This document shows, piece by piece, positions 48,219-53,147 of a stretch of DNA of 53,147 nucleotides. How positions within the stretch are numbered: the stretch's first letter is position 1; each line of letters starts with the position of its first letter. This stretch comes from a bacterium (GTDB taxonomy: Bacteria > Bacteroidota > Bacteroidia > B-17B0 > Aurantibacillaceae). The stretch is from assembly GCA_029945625.1 (NCBI GenBank), contig JAQSCW010000006.1, positions 1 to 53,147 on the forward strand, read 5' to 3'. Under the pieces are notes generated by a model that ran no database searches, was not told the DNA's origin, and saw only the letters and a program-made list of their open reading frames with translations. A program made the translations under genes and the position numbers.

Positions 48219-49896
48219 AAAATTTGCTAAAGGCAAAGGAGCAGCAATAAAAGATGAGTCGATTCAAAATTGCGTTATTTACACAAGGGTGAGTTCCAAA
48301 GAACAAATGGACACCAATCAAAGTTTGGAGTGGCAGAAAAAATATTGCATCGACTACGCCATTAAAAACAAGTTGGACATTAAAGGTTATTTTGGAGGAA
48401 CTTATGAAAGTGCGAAAAGCGATGAACGGAAAGAGTTTACTCGGATGCTCAAATTTGTAAAAGCGAGCAAAGAAAAAATCTCTTTCATTTTAGTTTACAG
48501 TTTAGATCGATTCAGTAGAACTGGAGATAGCGCAATTTTTATTGCGAGCGAATTAAAAAAGACTGGAGTAAATATCATGGCTGTTACACAGCCTATTGAT
48601 ACGAATTCTCATGCCGGAGCATTGCAACAAAACATCCAATTCATCTTTGGTAAATACGATAACGATTTACGAAGACAGAAAACGATTGATGGAATGCGAG
48701 AGAAATTATTGAGAGGAGAGTGGATTGGCAATGCACCTACAGGTTATGCATTTGTGAAAGGTGCGCCTACACAAACTATTATTTTTAGTGATAAAGGAGA
48801 AGCCATAAAGCAAGCTTTTATTTGGCGAGCTAATGGAATGACCTACGATCAAATAATTGAAAAATTAAAATGCTTGGGAATTAAAATGCCTAAGCAGACC
48901 CTTGGAGGCATTTTTTCGAACCCTTTTTATTGTGGGTTCATGTCGCACAACTTATTGAATGGTGAGGTAATTAAAGGAAAGCATCCTCCTTTAATTGATG
49001 AGGACTTATTTCTAAGGGCAAACGAACTCAAGAAAACGGATGGCTTTAAGGTAAACAAAGCCAATGATAACTTGCCATTGAAGGTATTTGTAAAAGATGC
49101 AGAAACAGGAGCCCCTTTCACCGGATATATTGTGAAGAAGAAGGGGCTTTATTATTATAAGGTAAATCGGATCGGAATTAAGGTAAACAGGAGCATTAAA
49201 ATTATGCACGGAAAGTTTGAAGAATTGCTTTCAAATTATACGGTAAATTCTGCCCTTGTAGAGCCTTTAGAAAAACAACTGCGTTACACTTGGGAGAACC
49301 TAACAGAAACCAGCACGAGCGAGAAAAAAGCCCTTTCTTTGAAACTTAACGAGGTTGAGGAAGAGTTCTATAATTTGCGTAAAAGACACGCTATTGGGTC
49401 GGTAAGTTTGGACATTTATGAAGAATTTTCGACTGAAATGAAGAAGCGTAAAGAGGGTATTATGGAGTCACTTGAAAAGTTGGAACAGAAATTATCGAAC
49501 CCTAAAGAATTGATAAATTTTACCTGCCGACTATCGGCAAACCTCGCACCTGTGTGGGCTTCGGGCGACTATTACCAAAAGCAAACTTTTCAAAATGTGG
49601 TATTTCCCTCCGGTTTGGTATATGATACGAAAATTGAGCATTATCGAACCCCTGAAATAAATCGAGTAGTTGCGTTAATTGCCGATTTATCAAAGGGTTT
49701 GGGGGAAATAAAAAAACCGGACTTCTCTAAATTTGAAGAGAAGTCCGGCTTAGTACCCGGAAGGGGACTTGAACCCCTACGCCTTACGGCACACGCCCCT
49801 CAAACGTGCTTGTCTACCAGTTCCAACACCCGGGCAATCTATAAAAAACAGAAAATAGGCTGTTTTTACGGTGCAAAAGTAGAAAAACCTGCTTAA
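48193..49896 (+). CDS. Large serine recombinase with frame running through tRNA-Leu antisense
   Basis: The 567-aa protein has a resolvase catalytic domain (about residues 25-165; YTRVSSKEQ with nucleophile S34, and SLDRFSR). A Recombinase domain follows (about 180-280; GNAPTGYAFVKG, GGIFSNPFYCGFM), then a region matching the zinc-ribbon layout (TGYIVKKKGLYYYKVNRIG) in which the usual Cys are absent, and a coiled coil (about 350-430). It should mediate site-specific integration/excision. From about residue 508 the frame passes through the tRNA-Leu terminator, and from about 521 to 547 through the tRNA gene antisense (GRGLEPLRLTAHAPQ). So its C-terminus probably depends on the integration site. 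The native end is likely near residue 505. Confidence 0.88.
   Translation: MENNESLLKKFAKGKGAAIKDESIQNCVIYTRVSSKEQMDTNQSLEWQKKYCIDYAIKNKLDIKGYFGGTYESAKSDERKEFTRMLKFVKASKEKISFILVYSLDRFSRTGDSAIFIASELKKTGVNIMAVTQPIDTNSHAGALQQNIQFIFGKYDNDLRRQKTIDGMREKLLRGEWIGNAPTGYAFVKGAPTQTIIFSDKGEAIKQAFIWRANGMTYDQIIEKLKCLGIKMPKQTLGGIFSNPFYCGFMSHNLLNGEVIKGKHPPLIDEDLFLRANELKKTDGFKVNKANDNLPLKVFVKDAETGAPFTGYIVKKKGLYYYKVNRIGIKVNRSIKIMHGKFEELLSNYTVNSALVEPLEKQLRYTWENLTETSTSEKKALSLKLNEVEEEFYNLRKRHAIGSVSLDIYEEFSTEMKKRKEGIMESLEKLEQKLSNPKELINFTCRLSANLAPVWASGDYYQKQTFQNVVFPSGLVYDTKIEHYRTPEINRVVALIADLSKGLGEIKKPDFSKFEEKSGLVPGRGLEPLRLTAHAPQTCLSTSSNTRAIYKKQKIGCFYGAKVEKPA
49717..49748 (-). terminator. Terminator of tRNA-Leu, inside the recombinase frame
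   Basis: ccggacttctc (49717-49727) and gagaagtccgg (49738-49748) form a perfect 11-bp stem with a 10-nt loop. On the minus strand it follows the tRNA-Leu 3' end by 5 nt and is trailed by TTTTTT (complement of 49711-49716). It may be chromosomal or brought by the element. Confidence 0.8.
49754..49835 (-). tRNA. tRNA-Leu(GAG)
   Basis: The reverse complement folds as a class II tRNA. The acceptor stem pairs GCCCGGG with TCCGGGT. The D arm follows TG with GGTAGA. The anticodon stem CACGT/GCGTG holds the loop TTGAGGG, anticodon GAG. A long variable arm TGCCGTAAGGCGT follows, then the T arm AGGGG-TTCAAGT-CCCCT and the discriminator A at 49754. The 3' CCA is not encoded (CTA follows), as is usual in Bacteroidota. 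Antisense to the 3' end of the recombinase frame. Confidence 0.92.
49874..49881 (-). promoter_or_regulatory. -7 element of tRNA-Leu
   Basis: TACTTTTG on the minus strand matches TAnnTTTG and lies 38 nt upstream of the tRNA 5' end. No TTG at 19 nt is seen. Confidence 0.5.
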
Positions 49897-49899
49897 CTT

Positions 49900-49931
49900 T
49901 TGCATGTTTTGTTAAAATATTTGTATATTTG
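49900..49931 (+). promoter_or_regulatory. rplS: rplS promoter
   Basis: TTG at 49900-49902, a 21-nt spacer and TATATTTG at 49924-49931. The leader to the rplS ATG would be about 65 nt. It is divergent from and partly interleaved with the tRNA-Leu promoter. Confidence 0.6.
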
Positions 49932-50003
49932 CGACCCTGTTTCGAAGCCGCTGTTTACACGTGGTAAAGTATGCTGGAAACATTAAAATTTAAAATAAAA
50001 AAA

Positions 50004-50369
50004 ATGAGCACATTATTAGATTACGTAAAAACACAGCTGAGCGCTGAACACAAACACCCTAGTTTTAAGGCCGGTGACACCATCACTGTATCCTACAAAA
50101 TTAAAGAAGGAGAAAAAGAACGGATCCAGCAATTTACCGGTGTGGTGATTCAACGTAAGAATGAAAGAGCGACCGCCTCCTTTACAGTTCGTAAAATGAG
50201 CAATGGTGTAGGAGTTGAACGTATTTTCCCTATTACATCTCCATTTATCGACAAAATTGAAGTCAACAAAAATGGTATAGTTCGTCGTGCTAAGTTATTC
50301 TACTTGCGCGATCGTACCGGAAAAGCAGCACGGATTCGTGAGAAAATTCAGGTTGGCAAAGCAGATTAA
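50004..50369 (+). CDS. rplS: 50S ribosomal protein L19
   Basis: The 121-aa bL19 is taken from the ATG at 50004 ([18 protein letters not shown]); the open frame extends 11 codons upstream but the family starts here. Core motifs are [21 protein letters not shown] and [17 protein letters not shown], then [17 protein letters not shown]. It lies at the 30S-50S interface near L14. Monocistronic, with its own promoter and terminator. Confidence 0.97.
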   Translation: MSTLLDYVKTQLSAEHKHPSFKAGDTITVSYKIKEGEKERIQQFTGVVIQRKNERATASFTVRKMSNGVGVERIFPITSPFIDKIEVNKNGIVRRAKLFYLRDRTGKAARIREKIQVGKAD

Positions 50370-50391
50370 TCACTTAGAATTCAACATACAG

Positions 50392-50427
50392 AAGCCATCC
50401 TGTTCAAAACGGATGGCTTTTTTTATT
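50392..50427 (+). terminator. rplS terminator
   Basis: aagccatcc (50392-50400) and ggatggctt (50411-50419) form a 9-bp stem with a 10-nt loop, followed by a T-run to 50427. It lies 23 nt after the rplS stop. Confidence 0.85.
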
Positions 50428-50448
50428 TACCTTAAAAGCATTTTTCAA

Positions 50449-50456
50449 TAATTTTG
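50449..50456 (+). promoter_or_regulatory. Promoter element giving a leaderless transcript
   Basis: TAATTTTG matches TAnnTTTG and ends only 6 nt before the ATG at 50463. Transcription should start at or next to the start codon. A TTG in-frame start at 50454 lies within the element and is therefore excluded. Confidence 0.55.
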
Positions 50457-50462
50457 CCCAAA

Positions 50463-50813
50463 ATGGATGTCAAGAGAGAAATCATAAAGATCCTCGAAAA
50501 GGAAAATTACACGTATGCCCAGTTGGCGGAACACCTTCAAATGACGGAAGAAGGGTTAACCAAAGAACTAAGCGAAAAAACACTTCAACTGCGAAATCTC
50601 GAAACCATTTCGAAGGCCTTACGAGTACCTTTGTATAGCTTTTTTCGGACCGCCCCACTGTCCTTTGACCATAAACAGAAGCCCTACTATGTAAACAGAT
50701 TATGGACGGGTGATGATGAACAGAAAAGCAGAGGACAGCTTGCGGATGAAATTAACCTACTCAGACAAATTATTGCACTGAAAGAGGAACAACTGAAGAA
50801 ACTGGGCGCTTAG
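50463..50813 (+). CDS. XRE-like helix-turn-helix protein
   Basis: The 116-aa protein has an N-terminal HTH of the Cro/XRE type (about residues 5-60; YTYAQLAEHLQMTEEGL, then NLETISKALRVPLYSFF), a linker with a Tyr/Trp-containing 'YYVNRLWTGDD' element, and a C-terminal coiled coil (DEINLLRQIIALKEEQLKKL) likely to dimerise. It is probably a transcriptional regulator; the target is unknown. The length and coiled-coil end are shared with many Bacteroidota orphan regulators. The start at 50463 follows from the promoter position. Confidence 0.8.
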   Translation: MDVKREIIKILEKENYTYAQLAEHLQMTEEGLTKELSEKTLQLRNLETISKALRVPLYSFFRTAPLSFDHKQKPYYVNRLWTGDDEQKSRGQLADEINLLRQIIALKEEQLKKLGA

Positions 50814-50843
50814 CGTTCAAATTACCATCTTCCTGCAAATTCT

Positions 50844-50851
50844 TATATTTG
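50844..50851 (+). promoter_or_regulatory. -7 element of the CNNM/CorC gene
   Basis: TATATTTG ends 12 nt before the ATG at 50864, so the leader is about 6 nt. The in-frame TTG at 50849 is inside the element and cannot be the start. Confidence 0.55.
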
Positions 50852-50863
50852 ATATCATTTTCT

Positions 50864-52162
50864 ATGGGCACCGATCTTTTTATCACTTTTTTACTAATTC
50901 TTATCAATGGCTTTTTTGTAGCGGCTGAATTTGCTATGGTTAAGGTGCGGGCATCGCAGCTGGATGTGAAAATTCAGGCGGGTAGTACCAGAGCCAAACT
51001 TGCCAAAACACTTATTGAAAAACTCGATGCTTACCTTTCTGCCACACAATTAGGCATTACTCTGGCTTCTTTGGCATTGGGAGCCATTGGTGAACAAGCG
51101 ATCTCAGCCATTGTGCAAGGTTTTTTCAGTGACGCGGGTCACCCTTTATCGGAGGCCCACAAACATAGTATCTCCCTTCCTATTGCGCTCACCATGCTGA
51201 CCTTCTTTCATGTTACGATTGGCGAACAAATTCCAAAAATGATTGGGATTAAATATTGTTTGCCTGCCATGATGTTCATTTCCTGGCCACTGAGAATCTT
51301 TTACTTAATCTGTTCTCCATTTATCTGGTTTCTGAATAAGACGTCTAATGTAGCGTTACGTATGATGGGCATTAAAAAATTAGGCGAAGACGAATTTCAT
51401 TCGGAGGCTGAACTCCGCCTGATTCTTACCGAAAGTGAAGAAGGCGGAGCCATAAAGCCCAGTGAAAACGAGTTGATCCAAAATGTATTTGACTTCGATG
51501 ACCGCATCGTAAAACAGGTAATGGTGCCGCAAAACCGTATGGTAGCATTGGATGTAGAACTAGGAAAACATGAAATCACCAAACGGGTGATTGAAGAAGG
51601 TTTTTCGAGATTACCCATTTATTTGGGGGACATTGATAACCTTATTGGTATTGTGCATAGCAAAGATCTTTTGAAAGCCCTCATCGACAATAAGTTCAGA
51701 AGTCTGAAAGAGATCATGAGGCCCATTCACTTTGTACCTGAAAGCATGAAGATCAACGAGCTGCTGCGTGATTTTCAAAAACACCATTACCAAATGGCTA
51801 TTGTTACTAACGAATTTGGCGCTACGGCGGGCCTCGTCACGATGGAGGACATTATTGAAGAATTGGTTGGTGAAATTCAGGACGAACATGATGAGGAAAA
51901 ACCAAATGTGGAAAAGAAAAGTGATACTGAATTTATTGTGAACGCCCAGGCGGCCATCACTGACGTTAATCAGGCGATTCCGATTGCATTGCCTGAAAAT
52001 CCGCAATACGAAACTATTTCAGGATATATCAATTATATTTTTGGCCGCATTCCGGCGGTGAATGACCGCAGGAAAAAAGATGGCTACAACATCACCATTT
52101 TAACCCGGACCCGCCAAAGTGTAGATTCGGTAAAATTTGAAGTGCTAGAGGAAAAAAAATGA
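50864..52162 (+). CDS. CNNM/CorC (TlyC-like) membrane protein
   Basis: The 432-aa protein has an N-terminal CNNM (DUF21) domain of three to four membrane segments (about residues 1-190; NGFFVAAEFAMVKVRASQL, then ATQLGITLASLALGAIGE), a CBS pair (about 210-330; FSRLPIYLGDIDNLIGIVHSKDLL, TNEFGATAGLVTMEDIIEELVGEI) and a CorC_HlyC domain (about 345-430). Such proteins are linked to magnesium/cobalt efflux or membrane resistance. GldE belongs to the same superfamily, but this gene's N-terminus is of the long TlyC type, not GldE. It overlaps the next gene by 4 nt (ATGA). Confidence 0.9.
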   Translation: MGTDLFITFLLILINGFFVAAEFAMVKVRASQLDVKIQAGSTRAKLAKTLIEKLDAYLSATQLGITLASLALGAIGEQAISAIVQGFFSDAGHPLSEAHKHSISLPIALTMLTFFHVTIGEQIPKMIGIKYCLPAMMFISWPLRIFYLICSPFIWFLNKTSNVALRMMGIKKLGEDEFHSEAELRLILTESEEGGAIKPSENELIQNVFDFDDRIVKQVMVPQNRMVALDVELGKHEITKRVIEEGFSRLPIYLGDIDNLIGIVHSKDLLKALIDNKFRSLKEIMRPIHFVPESMKINELLRDFQKHHYQMAIVTNEFGATAGLVTMEDIIEELVGEIQDEHDEEKPNVEKKSDTEFIVNAQAAITDVNQAIPIALPENPQYETISGYINYIFGRIPAVNDRRKKDGYNITILTRTRQSVDSVKFEVLEEKK

Positions 52163-52785
52163 ATTTAGATCTAAATGCAAAATATTGGAATGAGCGTTAT
52201 CTCTCTGACAATTTTGGATGGGATGCCGGAAGTATTACAAGCCCCTTGAAGGAGTATTTTGATCAACTCAGCAACCTAAGTAGTTTTATTCTGATACCAG
52301 GCGCCGGAAATGCCTATGAGGCCGAATACCTCATTAAGAAAGGCTTTAAAAATGTATACGTATGCGATTTTGCCCCTACTCCCTTAAGGGCACTTAAAAA
52401 AAGATGTCCCGCCATTAAAGAAGAAAATTTATTGCTCGGCGATTTTTTTGAATTAGATCCCCATCAGATTCCCGGCCTCCTCGGAGGATTTGACCTTATT
52501 GTGGAACAGACTTTCTTTTGTGCCATCACGCCCACTTTGCGAAAAAAATATGCCGAAAAGATGACTCAATTGCTCAAACCAAAAGGTAGGTTGGTGGGCC
52601 TATTGTTTGACGACCCCTTGAATAAAGACCAGCCCCCTTTTGGCGGAAACAAGGAGGAATACCTGAGTTATTTTGTGCCGTTATTTGACATGAAAACTTT
52701 TGAAAGAGCACATAATTCTATAAAACCGAGAGAAGGGAGAGAGCTTTTTGTGAACATGCAGAAGAGGGACATGGGGAACCACTGA
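52159..52785 (+). CDS. TPMT-like SAM-dependent methyltransferase
   Basis: The 208-aa protein has the thiopurine-methyltransferase layout: AKYWNERYLSDNFGWDAG near the N-terminus, motif I ILIPGAGNAYEAEYL, VYVCDFAPTPL as motif II, LLLGDFFEL, and FDLIVEQTFFCAITPTLR, followed by LKPKGRLVGLLFDDPL. The physiological substrate of bacterial members is often unknown; thiols, selenium or tellurium have been reported for some. Translation is probably coupled to the CNNM gene through the ATGA overlap. Confidence 0.88.
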   Translation: MNLDLNAKYWNERYLSDNFGWDAGSITSPLKEYFDQLSNLSSFILIPGAGNAYEAEYLIKKGFKNVYVCDFAPTPLRALKKRCPAIKEENLLLGDFFELDPHQIPGLLGGFDLIVEQTFFCAITPTLRKKYAEKMTQLLKPKGRLVGLLFDDPLNKDQPPFGGNKEEYLSYFVPLFDMKTFERAHNSIKPREGRELFVNMQKRDMGNH

Positions 52786-52800
52786 GACACTGAGGGAGGA

Positions 52801-53147
52801 TTCAGTAGGCAGTGGGCAGGAGGCAGTGGCAGTAGGCAGGTGGCAGAAACCCCGCCCGACCAAAGTCAACATCCTTCTTGGTCGTTCGGGCGGGCGGGCA
52901 CTTAGACACGAAGAACACGAAGAAGCACTAAGATAAGTTTTCAGTGGGCAGGAGGCAGTAGGCAGTAGGCAGGTGGCAGTGGGCAGTGGGCAGAAACCCC
53001 GCCCGACCAAAGGCAACATCTTCTTGGTCGTTCGGGCGGGCACTTAGACACGAAGAACACGAAGAAGCACTAAGATAAGTTTTCATTGGGCAGGAGGCAG
53101 TAGGCAGGTGGCAGAAACCCCGCCCGACCAAAGGCAACATCTTCTTG
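52801..53147. repeat. GC-rich tandem repeat array at the window edge
   Basis: Two full units and a partial third are present; the marker cagaaacccc occurs at 52844, 52991 and 53112 (spacing 147 and 121). Each unit holds a variable run of ggcagta/ggcagtg heptamers, an imperfect palindrome (gcccgaccaa facing ttggtcgttcgggc) and a segment with cacgaagaacacgaagaagcac. Length differences come from the heptamer run. No gene is present; open frames across it are by-products of the repeats. Confidence 0.9.

Noticed and set aside
50864-52162. GldE
   Set aside because: Same superfamily, but the long TlyC-type N-terminus and the location away from ssb-gldD argue against it.
52801-53147. CRISPR array
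   Set aside because: The repeats are long and adjoining, with no unique spacers and no cas genes.

Overview
The window is a chromosomal segment of a Bacteroidota bacterium, most likely a gliding or T9SS-bearing lineage of the Flavobacteriales/Sphingobacteriales/Chitinophagales type. The evidence is the promoter signature TTG-N19-TAnnTTTG (clear at 11-40 and 21565-21594), the near absence of Shine-Dalgarno sequences, a gldD gene, three proteins with type IX secretion (T9SS) type A C-terminal domains, and the Bacteroidota order rpsL-rpsG-fusA-rpsJ continuing into S10-spc-alpha with no tuf.

Layout. 1-3.5 kb (mostly plus): ssb, gldD, a convergent Rieske-like lipoprotein that lacks all cluster ligands, and an S41 carboxy-terminal protease. 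3.8-21.5 kb (minus): one uninterrupted ribosomal super-operon, rpsL-rpsG-fusA-rpsJ-rplCDWB-rpsS-rplV-rpsC-rplP-rpmC-rpsQ-rplNXE-rpsNH-rplFR-rpsE-rpmD-rplO-secY-infA-rpmJ-rpsMKD-rpoA-rplQ. It has a strong promoter upstream of rpsL, an intrinsic terminator after rplQ, and several small palindromic repeats in its spacers. 21.5-24.3 kb: a 61-aa ORF with its own terminator, then rpsA. 24.6-26.7 kb (plus): ruvB and a methyltransferase.

26.8-34.7 kb (minus): accessory envelope genes. These are a secreted esterase-like protein whose nucleophile serine is alanine, a TonB-dependent receptor, a PlsC-like acyltransferase and two unrecognised exported proteins, separated by repeat-rich spacers. 35.1-42.4 kb: two giant paralogous T9SS cargo proteins (SBBP beta-propeller plus Ig-like repeats) in convergent orientation, with clearly different base composition.

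42.6-49.8 kb (plus): an AT-rich, probably mobile block. It holds a cupin, a TolC-type channel, a membrane-fusion protein and an RND pump that is cut after about 7 of 12 membrane segments. The pump is joined out of frame to the 3' end of a DUF2141 gene. A small ORF and a large serine recombinase follow. The recombinase start has a 13-nt match to the 16S anti-Shine-Dalgarno, and its reading frame runs antisense through a tRNA-Leu(GAG) gene and that gene's terminator. 49.9-52.8 kb (plus): core genes rplS, an XRE-like regulator, a CNNM/CorC transporter-like protein and a TPMT-like methyltransferase, two of them with nearly leaderless promoters. The window ends inside a GC-rich tandem-repeat array.

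The most interesting region is the recombinase/tRNA-Leu junction with its near-perfect Shine-Dalgarno, next to the deletion-fused efflux operon. The other second-look items are protein families here that have lost catalytic or metal-binding residues.
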